64,000 bases of DNA. Origin: Oxytricha trifallax. Lineage: Eukaryota; Ciliophora; Spirotrichea; Sporadotrichida; Oxytrichidae. Shown here in pieces: positions 12,131-23,479 of the stretch; within the stretch, counting starts at the first letter, position 1, and the number at the start of each line of letters is the position of its first letter. The stretch is taken from assembly GCA_000711775.1 (NCBI GenBank), contig ARYC01003183.1, positions 30,648 through 94,647 of the forward strand, written 5' to 3'. The notes beneath the pieces are model-generated. The model did not search any database. It was not told the DNA's origin and saw only the letters and a list, made by a program, of their open reading frames with translations. The position numbers were made by a program, and so were the translations under genes.

Positions 12131-13086
12131 ATTGAAATTTTAAACTATTATGACGACATTGACTATTGAAAAGGTCGATGTCAATCATATTGACTTCGCA
12201 GCTTGTCATCAAATCTTAACAAGCATTTATTAGAGGATGTTCCAAGGAATCGGATTAAAACTGAGGTTGCGCAAAACATTTTATGAAAAATTTCAGGATT
12301 AGATGGCTTGATTCAGGCTTTCCATGAATTTGTCAAATACATAATATTTAGAAATCTACCAGGGCTATCTTCATATCTTGTTTTCTCAACAATTTTCAAA
12401 GCTTTAAAAACTAATTCTCCATTTTTAGATAAAACCTACCAACTCCTTTTATTTCTAATTACACTTAAATTTCAATATATTCTTACTTTACAATTATTTA
12501 ACTTTTATATTTTAATTAAATATATATATAGTTATTTACTTTCACTTTTAATACTCTCTTGAAAATATTGTAAAAAATTATTATTAATAAAAAACAAATG
12601 TTTTATTCTTATTTATTTATAAATTATGAATAACCACTTGTTCTATTATTTGATTTTATTTTCACAGTTATCTTATTTATATTTTTATTATTTTGTCATT
12701 ATTAACTCTTCCAAAATGATTTAGAAAAATTTATACATATTTAAGCATGCGATCCAGGCATATTTATTTGTGAATATAGTCAAAATTATGCTTTTAATTA
12801 ATTCAAACACCAATTTACACAATAATCATCTATATTTTGAGGTTTAATTATATATTATGACGATGAAAAATATTACTTACATAATTTATAAAATCATATT
12901 CTTTTAAGTGTTATAAATAATTATGATAAATTAGATAATATTAAACTTTAATTTTCGCATGAAGTATATATTTTTGTATTAATAAATGGACAAAGGTCAA
13001 TTAAAGAAACATTATTTTATAATGATGATAATAATAAGAATAATGTGACCATATTGATGTATCTAGTGACCCCGATTTTAAATATA
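12130..13086. other. AT-rich intergenic DNA
   Basis: Dominated by A/T runs. The plus-strand ORF at 12308-12562 has a low-complexity hydrophobic translation of T-rich DNA and is not supported. No repeat or gene was recognised. Confidence 0.4.
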
Positions 13087-13158
13087 AACCCCAATACGTA
13101 TGTGCATAAGAATTTGATAAGTGCGTAAATGAATTTAATTTAATGTGTTAATACGAAA
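13087..13158 (+). repeat. Element A left terminal inverted repeat
   Basis: 72 bp beginning AACCCCAATACGTATGTGCA and ending at about 13158. It matches the reverse complement of 23394-23465 with only a few mismatches. Confidence 0.92.
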
Positions 13159-13623
13159 AATTAAATTAAGGCTTTTTAACTAAATTTGAAAGTGCCTCTT
13201 TAAGGTCCTTAGAAAGCGAGTCCGTGAAAAGCAGCGAATATTGAATCTTGAATTCTCATAGCACTTAACCGTACCAATTGATTAAGAATGATTAGTCAAC
13301 TCGAAACAACCTAAAAATCCAGTACCTTTCCCTATTCACTTCCCCCTCTTTTCCAACATTTTCCTTCCCCTACCCTGGCAACCCCCTAAAATCCAGTCTT
13401 TTGGCTTCAGCCAGAGCCCCTTTTTCGACCTTCAAACCTTCTACCCGAAATTTCCATTTTTGTACTATTAACTTCTAGCGATTCCTGCATTCACATTTCT
13501 CCTAGCCATTATTCAGTTATAGACAGGCAAGGCTTTTGAATTTTAACGGATTTCGCGATTTCGACATTTTTTTAAAAAGCCAATTTTGGATGTGCTCGAG
13601 CTCGAAACTTTCTAAAAATTATC

Positions 13624-16600
13624 ATGGCTCTTCAACCACCCATCACCTTGAGACTTAAAGATGCTAGTTATGTTAGTAATAGTGAGTTATATCTACTTGA
13701 AGTGCAATTTCTACTAGCTAGCTATAAATCCGGAGGATAGAGACGAAAGTGTGAAAAATCTCTCAGTAAATTTGCAAAAATCCAATCCAAATTTTAATAA
13801 TCCAGCTATTTAGTATTAAAATCCAGTCGAATTAATCATTAAAATCTACCATAAACTAGATGAATCAAGCCCCTGGATTTTAGATGGCTTCTAAGACTGA
13901 CCCTCCTCAACTTCTCAATAAGGAAGCTGGGAAGCTCAAATCTTTGATATTACCTTCTATTTAGAACCTATTAATGATTAGCAGGTGCCAGAACTGGTAC
14001 CCGAACAAGAAAACTTACCTCAGATTTTCGAAAATCTACTAGCCAATGTAAATCTTGAAGATGCGGGGTAACCTAAGGGTATAAAATCTGAATATAAAAA
14101 TGCACAAGACAGTGCTAAAATCAATCGTGCAAAGGAATTTCCGCACTAAAACAACTTTAATTTAAGTTTGCTGCTGGAGCAGGTGGATTTTGCAGGCTTC
14201 GAAAAGACTAAGGATTTTAAGTAGTACGTGAGAAAGTATTTAAATAACAATAAACCCAAGTAAGTGAAGCACAGCCACGAAAGTAAATCTGTAATTTCAG
14301 AGCCTCCTGAACTATCTGCAATCGACGAAGAGGTGAAGGTGAGTAATTTCTCTACGAGCGTAAGCTTTGCAAGCGATTAAAAACATGATAAAGAACCCTT
14401 ACCTCAACTCTTTATTAACTACGGCGCGATCATCGGCCACGAGGTGTTAATTAAACACTTTGAAAATTTCAAAAATTCTAAATATTATGAAAGGTCTTGC
14501 ATCTTGCAAGAAATAGTGACTCGTAACACTCAGTCACTTTTATCATTCTAGAACAATTTTGAGAACGTCAACGATCAATAAATACTCTAGGACCTGTTCT
14601 CCCTGCTGGTGAATTTAATTCTCAACAATAGTAATATAGATCAAGATTCCAAGCCTCGTATATTTTTAGCCGCTTTGGGTTATTATATGGGAGAAAAAGT
14701 CGAAGTTGAAGGCTCGCTTATTTTGAAATAAATATTATTATTAATTCGCTCGCCTAATGCAAGGCAGGCACTAGGCCTGGCAAATTACGTATTCTTCAAC
14801 ACAGCTTCAGCCTTCACTATACAGCTTGCTCAAGTTAAAAAACTGGATGATTCAAACCTTTATGTAATACAATTTATGAGTGACACCTGGTAGTTATACT
14901 CATTGACCCTCAAGTTAGAAGGTTAGTACCTTCTTCATTCTTTATATTGAATGTGCCTTTCATTACTTTACTCAAACAAGACTGCGGCTTGCACTTAATC
15001 AGAGATATTCCAGTTGCATTATACAGAGCACTTCGTGAGAATTTGTGCTTTAAGTTGCAGTCCAACTGTTGACTCTTTAAAAGAGTACATCTCATTAACC
15101 AGGTCTACATTCTTACACAAGTAAGAGGTTATAGATTAAAACACCATGGTTTACTTTATGAAAGGCCTCGCATCAAGACTATAGAATAGAGACGTGCAAT
15201 GGGTTGGTAAGATTGAGCAAATCAAGAGGCTTTAACAGTAATTAATAGAAGCTTAGGTTGAAAAGAATGTAAGTCTTACAAGCAACATTATTGAAAACTG
15301 CCTTAATGGTGACTGTTCTGAAATTCAACGAATTTTGCAGCTACCTCGCAATATGGAAGCCTTCTCTGATAAAATTGTTGCAGAACTCTTTAACTCTTTA
15401 AGAATGTTAACATTATGCACTAATTAGCAAGGACTTTCAATTAAAAGCCTTCAAATGAAAGGTTGAGTGTGAGTGAAGATTTAGAAAAACTGGCAGCAAA
15501 ATCTTGGATTTAAGTTGTATAGTTCACAAGTTTTGTGCATTAACTACATTTGCGATAACTTACAGTCAAGCCATTTAATTCATTTTGGTATTGGAAATGG
15601 CAAGACCTTAATTTCTATTGCGTTAGCCATTCTTATAGCTCTAAAAACCAAGCTATCTGTAATCATAATTGGTAAGAATGAGCACTTGGTATTGAGGGAT
15701 TTCAAGAAATTCTAAAAGTTAATTAGTGCAATGGCTCTTAATTCAAACTTTAATTTCATTGCAAGAAGCGCAGGTATTTATTTCTTTACTCAGCCACAAC
15801 TGAAGAAATAAACGAAGAACCCTAAATTCATGAGTGTGTGGCACGAGAGTATCGTGCTGGTTGATGAGTCCGATTGGATTTTATTTGATGGTTCCAGTGA
15901 AAACATTGTAAACTAAATCAATCTCATCAAGCAAGCTAAAAGTATTGTTGGTTTTTCAGGCAGCCATCTTTCTCAAACCGAATAACATTGCCTTAACTTG
16001 GCTTTGTCAAGCACGCCTGTGGTGTTCCCTACACTTGATAATTTGTAAGGAGACAAGAAAACTTAGCTGTCAGACTTGCTCGTGAATTCAAATCAAGGAG
16101 ATTATTTGAAACAATCAAGGAAATCATAAAGGATTAAGTAGCGAATTCCCCAGTTTTAATTGTTGCCTCTGCAAATTACAGCACTATTGAATAAGGCCTT
16201 TTAATATTCAGGCTTTGATTTCACAAGTTTCAGCCACGGCCACGCTGCTGTAATTGAAGCTACCCTTGAAGGCAGGTATTTAATGAAGAATGCAAGCAAG
16301 AACTATGGAATTTACTTGTTGAATGAAGCATAGGGTAGAGGCACAGATATTTAAACGAATGATGAAATCAATCAAAATGGTGGCTCATATTTAATTATCG
16401 CTGATGTTTTTACAAAAAAGATCTGAAGAATAAATCATTGGTAGGATTGGTAGGCTCAACACCAAAGGTAGATGGCAGAGAGTGTTATATAAACTAGCTT
16501 CTAAAAGTAGTGCAAAGCAGCTACTCGTAGTGGAGTAAAATGAAGCAGACCATAATCTTGATCGCAAGTACAATTTGGTATAATCAATTTTCTAAAATCA

Positions 16601-16972
16601 ATAAGAAGCAATGGAAAATTCAATTGAATCAAACTTAGTGCCTCAAGAATAGATAACTGCAGAACTTTCCAATAAGAATGAGGATGATATTGAAGGTACG
16701 AGAAATTGTTGAAAACCTTATAAGGCTCACTGAGAAATCTTATAACGAAGCAATCCATCCAATTGAAGAAGAGAAGAAAGAAAAAGTTGAGGAACTTAAA
16801 GAGGCTGTCTCAGTTTAAGAACCAACTGAATAAAGTAAATTAGGTTTTTATTAACCAACTCTCAAAGAGGTAATAGAAGAGAAGATGAGTTAAAATCCAG
16901 TGCTGCAAAACAAACCGTTTGAAGAGGTATAGAAATTGGTGCACAAGAATTTAAAGCGGTAAGCACCATGAG
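13624..16972 (+). pseudogene. SecA-type DEAD motor ATPase gene of element A (frameshifted)
   Basis: The best frame is open from about 13900 to 15465, with a possible 5' segment from the ATG at 13624. It continues after a frame change from about 15475 to 16425, then after one-base shifts to TGA at 16970-16972. The first ~500 residues are helical and unidentified. Motor motifs follow: Walker A GIGNGKTL (about 15586-15610), Walker B LVDESDWILFDG (about 15860-15890), then the second-domain signature LLNEAQGRGTDI and, after one extra A at about 16417-16422, EEQIIGRIGRLNTKGRW. This order and these motifs match SecA DEAD-like helicase cores (RTGEGKT, LVDEVDSILID, AGRGTDI, QLRGRAGRQG). The tail is charged. 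The gene is convergent with the P22 gene. Alternative: another superfamily-2 helicase. The family level is fairly sure; a translocase function is not implied. Confidence 0.6.
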
Positions 16973-17401
16973 ATTACTAAGGCTCAAAGCAGAGAGAGAT
17001 CCAAAAGTAAAAGCAGTACTACAAGTTCAAAGATAAGATTAGTGAAAGGTTAATAAAAGCTTGACTAAATCAAAGAATAAAATAAGACTTGAGATCTTTA
17101 TACTCGTCGCAGTGCCAGAGATAAAACATTCACTTGCACTTATACAGAGCTGCCAGAGAGTGAAGAGACAATGCAAAGTTGGTTGAAGATGGCATCTAGT
17201 GAGAGAAGACACTTTAAAAGCGACATAAATCACAGAAATTCAGAGAGAAAACCAAGATTAAGAATCTGAGATTTATCTTAATTTTTTTAAGCAATTCACC
17301 ATATTCATGTTTTTGCTATTAATAGCATATAGAGATTCATGGAGGAATAGAAGTAGCAGCATTCAAAATCTGAAGTTCTCAGCTGCGCTAAGCAGGTTTA
17401 A

Positions 17402-18152
17402 TCAGTTGTTATTGAGCATAAACTGGTCTCTCAACTTGCGTAAGTCAAGCAACTCACTTTCCAAATTGTCATGATCTTGTTTCAACTTTTTAGTTTACTA
17501 TCTTATTTTAAAGCTTATTCATAATCTTTTACCTCCTCCATTTAATCATGAGTTCTCTTTCTTTTAGATGAATCCTTTACTAGATTCATAGCCTTACCTG
17601 GCTCAGCTACACACGAAATTAAGAGAGAGTAAACTTACTGCTAAAGTTAAGGCATCTGCTGAGAGCGTCCACGAACTCGGGTCTCATTTCTATTACGAGA
17701 TCTCTGCTTTACTCTAGCTTTTCTCTTCGTTAGAGCATTGCATCATGAATCATCTAGAAGACACCGTCGGTGTCTAGGGTGAAGAGCAAGACACAGATCT
17801 ATTATCTGTCTAGGTGGACCCAATCTCGTTCATCTGGCAAGTATTACAGCAATCTTGCAGATCCTCTTGCATAATCGAGAAAGTCTTAAACTGTAAGTCC
17901 ATCGATTTGAGGCACTGCTGACACTTTTACTGCGTCTCTTCTTACATACTATAATAACAGTTACAGGGGTAAATTAATCGTTACTTCTTTCTCTGCTCTT
18001 ATGATTTACTTAAGGAAATAAATGTTGGTGGAGTCTGCTTTGGGTAAGAAAGCGTGGCAGTCTTGGGCAAGAAAGTTGTATAGCTCTTTCTTACTTATGC
18101 ATTTCTGGGCGAGTTCTTGAACATTGATACCAGTAAGTTATCCTTGGTTCAT
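17402..18152 (-). CDS. P22: transposon partner protein with two short introns
   Basis: Starts at the ATG at 18152-18150 (MNQGQLTGINVQELAQKCI) and continues FLAQDCHAFLPKADSTN and IYFLKQIIRAEKE. A 36-nt intron (17949-17984, GT...AG on the minus strand) is followed by YVRRDAVKV, then DFLDYARG, YLPDERDWVHLD and MRPEFVDALSRCLNF. A 32-nt intron (17607-17638) precedes a Lys/Glu-rich coiled-coil tail (EEVKDYEQALK, NLESELLDLRKLRDQF) ending at TGA 17404-17402. One shift near 17495 breaks the tail. It is clearly homologous to the genes at 36796-37808, 54954-55640 and 63198-63990, always beside element genes. By position it resembles the unnamed ~22-kDa ORF of TBE transposons; this is inference from gene order. 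The open plus-strand frame here is a shadow. Confidence 0.72.
17607..17638 (-). other. 32-nt intron 2 of P22 (element A)
   Basis: On the minus strand it begins GTAAGT and ends GTGTAG, after the first base of a codon. Removing it joins LNFS to EPGKAMNLVKDSSKRKR, which aligns with element B's spliced GRSAHLIKQSSQRKE. Confidence 0.72.
17949..17984 (-). other. 36-nt intron 1 of P22 (element A)
   Basis: On the minus strand it begins GTAACG and ends TTATAG, interrupting ...RAEKE / YVRRD.... Homologous P22 of element B has a 29-nt GT-AG intron at exactly the same codon boundary (37615-37643), which strongly supports a real spliceosomal intron of ciliate size. Confidence 0.8.
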
Positions 18153-18352
18153 TAAAATTAAAAGTTAGGTGCCTTTCACCATTTTTTATAGGTCAATTTC
18201 GATTCAGGAAGACACTACCGTTATTAAAACTAGAGAGTGCTTTTCATGATAATGAAATCTTACCAGCACAGTCCAATTTCCGCTAGCGGAATTCCTACCA
18301 GCACCAAGAGAATTCATTATTATTAAATTTAGGAATCCATTTATGGAATCAT

Positions 18353-19972
18353 ATTCTAAAAAGCGACAGTCTAGACTTTCAAATTTCTTCAAATTGGAAG
18401 ATAAAGATTATGATGGTAATAGTTCAAGTGAAGAGCAGAGCTCTTCTAGTGGTTCTGAAGATTTTAAAGATTATGCAGAATACTTAACAACTAATATGCT
18501 TTACTAGAGGAACATGACTCTTGCAGATGTGAGTATAGAAGAAGTGAGTGAAAAGGATATGATTTATTTATTCAATGAAATTAGAGATGAAATTTCAGAG
18601 TTTGAAATCGATGATTTATCATAGATCCCAAAGAAAAGTATAGAGAAAGAATTAAAAAAGGAGCTAAAGAATCATTACTTAATGATAATTAAATTAAGAC
18701 TCTTGGTTAGTTAGTGCTAAAGCTTTACACTGAGTATAAGTAATCAGATTTAGAACCCTAGAGTTTGATGGAACGTTGTTAAAATTTTGACTTAAAAGCT
18801 CTTGAAGCCAAAGTTATTGAGAATCATAAAATAAAATATTAAATTCCAATTTTTGGTTAGCACACACAATTGAATGCAATAATTCCTCGTAGACTACAAA
18901 AGTAGTTAAGAAAGGAGAAATAATTGTAAGAGAAGGAACTTAAACTTGCAGAGGAGTCACTTAGATTAAGAGTTACAGAAAAGTTAACTTTCCTCTAAAT
19001 AATGGATAGACTTGGTATATCATACTATAAATTAAGAAGGTACTTAAAAAGCCCAATAAAGAAAACTTAATTTTGGAATCTAAAATAAATTAATAGAGAC
19101 AAGAATAAGAAACTGCATAGCAGAGCACGCACTCATATCGTGAATATGTTAATGTTTAACACTTAACCAGTACAGGTTTCTGATATACAGCACAGTTTAC
19201 AGAAGAATATTTAGTTAAGGTGTAGCAAGTAAATGATAAGAAGATTCTTGAAAAATGAATTAACGATGACTTAAATAAATCAAGTAAATTTCAACCCTAC
19301 ACAATAGCAACAGTAGTAAGTTATAAAGATAGTATGCAGCTCAATAATTCGTGGAACACTTAAGTAAGGGTAGGAGAATAATAAATATTGATGAATAAAC
19401 TCTTAACTAAACAGATTAAAGACACAGAGGTTGGACTGCCCCTTATGTAAAAAATAGAGTTACAAATTCACAGAGACTAAAATAAATGAATTTAATTATT
19501 GGAGTTGCAAGTACAGGAGAGCTGTACTATACAGTTAATCATGGAAGAACTAACTAGCACTCATTTATATACTTACAATGTAAACTAGTTAATGTATTGG
19601 ATTCAGTTGACACTAGTTGGAGAGAAAATACTTTAATTCTACTAGATAATGCACCTTACCACAGATCACAAAGTAATATGAATAAGTACCTGGATTTGGC
19701 TTTGCCAATAATGTGTTTAGGGCCTTATCACTATAGAATCGCACCTGTTGAATTGATGTACTCTTGGATAAAAAATCGAGACTTGAACCCTCTGAATACC
19801 AGGGCGTAATCAAAGTAAGTCGCTTGGAGTTCACCTTTTTAGGGACTACTGGGCAGCATTCATGAAAGAGCTGAGCATGAATATTAGCAGGATCAACTAG
19901 AACTTGGTGAGGCGCTGCTTTTATAACGAGTTGACAGCGGCCTTGGAATCGATTTCGCTAAAAGATTTGTGA
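18353..19972 (+). pseudogene. DD34E (Tc1/mariner-IS630) transposase of element A
   Basis: Starts at the ATG at 18353 (MESYSKKRQSRLSNFFKLED) with a Ser/acidic N-terminus. After a shift in an A7 run near 18655 there is a helix-turn-helix-like segment (IMDRLGISYYKLRRYLKS). The catalytic core carries all three acidic residues: IDEQTLN followed by HRGWTAPYV (about 19389-19450), LLDNAPYHRS (about 19638-19668) and IAPVELMYSW (about 19739-19768). Exactly 34 residues separate the second D from the E. C-terminal helices (NLVRRCFYNELTAALESI) end at TGA 19970-19972. Shifts near 18655, 19240-19340 and 19805 mean either decay or sequencing indels. It is divergent from P22, with 200 bp between the starts. 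It is expected to cut at the element termini. Confidence 0.85.
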
Positions 19973-21314
19973 GCTAGGCGAAAGTGCGAGGTTAATAAGC
20001 GGGGCTTGCTAGCAAGAGTGGCCTAATTTAATTCGATTTTTGCGAGTATTAAAAATTATTAAGGAGAGCTTTTTAAGTTGAATTAAGAACAGTTAATTGA
20101 ATTTGAAATGAAAATTGCAAGGCTCTTACGTTCAATTTCCCTTGAATTTCTAGTTAATTATTCACGGTTTTTATAGGCAGCGAAGAGCGATGGTAGCAGG
20201 TGAGGACTTGGAAAATAGGGACGAGTTAGGGCGGCGCGTGAACAGGCACTGGTACAGGCTTGCGGGTTTAAGGGCACAAAAAATTTGAGGGGAAGTTTTA
20301 AAGTTTAAGTTTAAATTATCAAGAATAATTAGAGTGTAATTAATAAAAAATGAAGGTAAAGATCAAGCTAAAAGTTAATTCAAGTTCAAAATTAAATAAA
20401 GTTCATAAAGGGTTAAGAAAAATAGCAGCAATTATAATAGTCAAGTTAAAAGTTATTGAAAAAAAGATAAACCTATCTAAAGGAGAAAGAATAATTTGTT
20501 ATTAATAATATTATTATAACAACTAGCAACGCTTTTATCGTAAGTGAAAAACCATTCATTTTGAATATTTGAAGTTTGGGGTTTTCGATTTCACCGTAGA
20601 TTTTTCCTTATAAGCACCTATCAATTTTAATTTTTTATCTCAAAAATTTTCTTTTCAAAGTTATTTTTCAACAAACTTTTACTTTCAACTTAAATTGGAT
20701 ATATATTTGATGAAGGGGTTATCTTAATTATAATCAAATTAACAAAAAGATTTCAGTAAAAGATAAATTAATGAATCAAATGATTTTCGAGGATCTAATA
20801 AATTTATCAAAAAAGTTGATCTATCAAAAGTTTTACTTAAAACAAGTCTTAATTAATAAGATTAAAATGAAAAGATTATTAAAATTAAATGCAGCAAAAT
20901 TTAACCTATGAATCTTAGAGAATTTCAATCTATAACTAAAAGAATTTTTAGTCACAATATTTTTAAACTGGATAATAAAATTTAAATTCAAATTAATTTA
21001 ATTATGACTTGCATCAAAATGGATAATTTACAAATATTGGTATCAATAAAAGTGAAATAAATTAAAATCAAATTAATTACAAAGAATCAGAGCATAATTT
21101 TCTTTTATTTAGATAGCTGGTACGAGTCGCACCCGACATTTATTTTTCGAATTAATAGAAATTTTTATTATAAGTCGCGGTTTGAAAAATGTACTCAGCT
21201 TAGATAATATCTGAAATTAAAGTTGATTCTATAAATTAATAAAATAAAATCTGCAAATTAGAAATTCAAAACCTTTTCAAGGTATTTTAGCTTTTTAATG
21301 CTTTAAACTAAATC
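19973..21314. other. Non-coding interior of element A
   Basis: AT-rich; bases 19973-20290 are somewhat GC-richer, probably the transposase 3' flank. No gene with consistent coding character was found. Confidence 0.4.
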
Positions 21315-22118
21315 ATGGGTACTATGAAATATATTTGCAAAGAATAATGTATTTAATAGCTATTTTTCTCACTTAAAGATATCAATAAAATTGAGGCAAT
21401 TTTAAGCAACAATATTGGATTTGATTTAAATAAAATTCCAGGATTAATTCATGACTCAAATTATAATAGTTTCATGTTTATTACAATTACTAGATTTTCA
21501 CAATACGAATTCGTAAATTATGATAATTAAGGAGGATCAATAATTTCAAAACTAAATACCTTGTAAGCTCCAAATTTGTTAATTGAACTGTTCGATCACC
21601 CAAAACTGCGCTATATTGTTTTGAAAAAATTCGCTGGAAACTGGTATTACTTTGAAAAAAATGATAAAATAGTGCAAATTGTTTCTTAAATAAACCTAGA
21701 AGCTATTTTAAATCAAGTAAATAATGCATAAATTAGTGAATTTCAATTTATGAAAGAATTTCTAGGTGCCGAAAACAAACTTTATGGATTAATTCAATAA
21801 ACTGAAAATAATAATTCAGAAAGCGTAGAGTGCTCAATTATGCTCAGCAAATTTTACAGTTAAAATAATTATGATTAAAGTATGCATAAATGGCGAGAAT
21901 TCCTCGATTTTGCAAGAAATGTAGCAATTAATGATAAATTGTACAGAATCGCGCTGTGTGCAAAGCCCTTACAACTAAATAAAACTCTTTTTAACAAAAG
22001 ATTTAAGTAAGCTAACTGTCCTTTTGAAGGGAAAATTCATCAACTTAAATTTAGAAATAATTAGTCAAAGTCGTAATTCCTTGTCAAGCCAATTTCCAAA
22101 GAACGCTATAAAAACTGA
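21315..22118 (+). CDS. Intact 267-codon Gln-rich ORF of element A
   Basis: ATG at 21315-21317 to TGA at 22116-22118 is one uninterrupted frame with many TAA/TAG Gln codons. It begins MGTMKYICKEQCIQQLFFSL and includes ELFDHPKLRYIVLKKFAGNW, HKWREFLDFARNVA and a Lys/Arg/Cys-bearing C-terminus (NKRFKQANCPFEGK). No family was recognised. It is the only gene of this element without a frame change, suggesting either recent selection or luck. It occupies the slot, downstream of the transposase and on the same strand, that an MT-A70 gene occupies after the element B transposase. It is tentatively a cargo or accessory protein. Confidence 0.68.
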
Positions 22119-23393
22119 AAATTCTGTAATAGAGAAGCAAAGACTTGCAAGTGCCTGTTTTTAAATAAAAATTAATAATAAAAATGATTAAATCGCTTTG
22201 AGCGATTGCATTCCTTGTATTATTTAACTTAAATTAATTTATTTAAATACTATCTGTTCTCTAAAATGCCTTATATTAATATTCCCTCGTTATTTATTTC
22301 AAATTAATTAATTTAAAACTGGTAACTCTGATACTTGATCTATGATAAATATATAATTCTAATATACTTACTCTTTCTTAAATTTCAAAATTATTATTAA
22401 TAAATCGCAAAATTAATGATTTCATCTAATCTTTCCTATTTATAATTAAGAGAGTTCTTTTAAAATAATTAAATTAAAAATGAAAGCAAAAATTAGAGTA
22501 CTAAAATCAATTAATTAAAAACAGTTCCTAAGTATATAAAAATTAAATAAATATAATATATACAATAAAAAGTTTGGTGAATCAGGGAGAATATTGTAAG
22601 AATTTTAAAAGTTTAATTTTAAATTATTTTATAAGAGTAAAATAAAATTACCATTTTCGGGATCGGGTAAATTGAATATTCAAGTAAGTAGCTTAGCCTA
22701 GCCCATTTTAATATAATTCATTTTCAATTTTAAAAATAATAATAATAATAAAATAAGTAAATATATTTGTATCAACTATACCAAAATACTATGACAAGAA
22801 GATGATGATGAAGATGAAAAAATCTAAACTTGAAATTAAAATTGAATTTTTGTACTACTAAATTTAAATACACAGATATCTAAAACCTGAAAACATTTTG
22901 ATAGATAAAATAAAAAATGAAAAATATAATGCACAGAGATTTAAAGCCAGAAAATTTAGAGTGAACTCTGCCACTTTTTTTAACAATTAAATTCAAATTA
23001 AAAAAATGATGAAGATGAAGAAGAAGAAGAAAATCAAAACAAATTTAATTTATTTATAATTTAATTTAAATTAAAAGTTTAACCCCACTCCTTTTTTTCC
23101 CATATTCCCTTCTACTTAATTCATATTTTAATTTAATAATTAATTTAATTTATTTCGAATATTCAAATATGCCTCATTTTTTTCCACATTTTTGATTCAG
23201 TAATTAAAAAAGATTTCGGCGACCACATTTCCGATTTTCATTTTGATTTTTTAATTCTTGGTCTACGATTTTCGCTCGATTTAATTCTGCAAAAATTAAG
23301 GGCAAAAAAAATACGCGGTTTTCTGAGAAATTCCAAAATTCGGGAGGTCATGTCCTTCTACTACAAAGTACTTTAATTTTATAATCAACGTTA
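22119..23393. other. AT-rich subterminal region of element A
   Basis: No gene seen. It contains short GA-rich simple-sequence tracts, such as repeated GATGAAGATGA-like triplets at 22800-22820 and 23006-23032. Confidence 0.45.
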
Positions 23394-23465
23394 TTTCGTA
23401 TTAACACATTTAATTAAATTCGTTTACGCACTTATCAAATTCTTATGCACATACGAATTGGGGTT
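23394..23465 (-). repeat. Element A right terminal inverted repeat
   Basis: 72 bp, the reverse complement of 13087-13158. It ends ...ATTGGGGTT and is followed by TA. Confidence 0.92.
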
Positions 23466-23479
23466 TATGTGTTAATAAG

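Larger units (their letters stand above)
13087..23465. mobile_element. Element A: complete ~10.4-kb TIR transposon with four genes
   Basis: The ends are near-perfect 72-bp terminal inverted repeats (13087-13158 and 23394-23465) starting AACCCCAATACGTATGTGCA on the left. The termini are flanked by TA on both sides (13085-13086 and 23466-23467), as expected for Tc1/mariner/IS630-type TA duplication, although AT-rich flanks make that call weak. In order it carries a SecA-like gene (+), a P22 partner gene (-), a DD34E transposase (+) and a 267-codon ORF (+). The CCCCAA-type terminus is reminiscent of the telomere-like ends of ciliate TBE elements, but only one telomere-like unit is present. Confidence 0.88.

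Noticed and set aside
17569-17932. Open plus-strand frame with plausible protein (MNPLLDSQPYLAQLHTKLRE...)
   Set aside because: The minus strand of the same DNA encodes P22 with conserved introns and clear homologs at three other loci, so the plus frame is a shadow.
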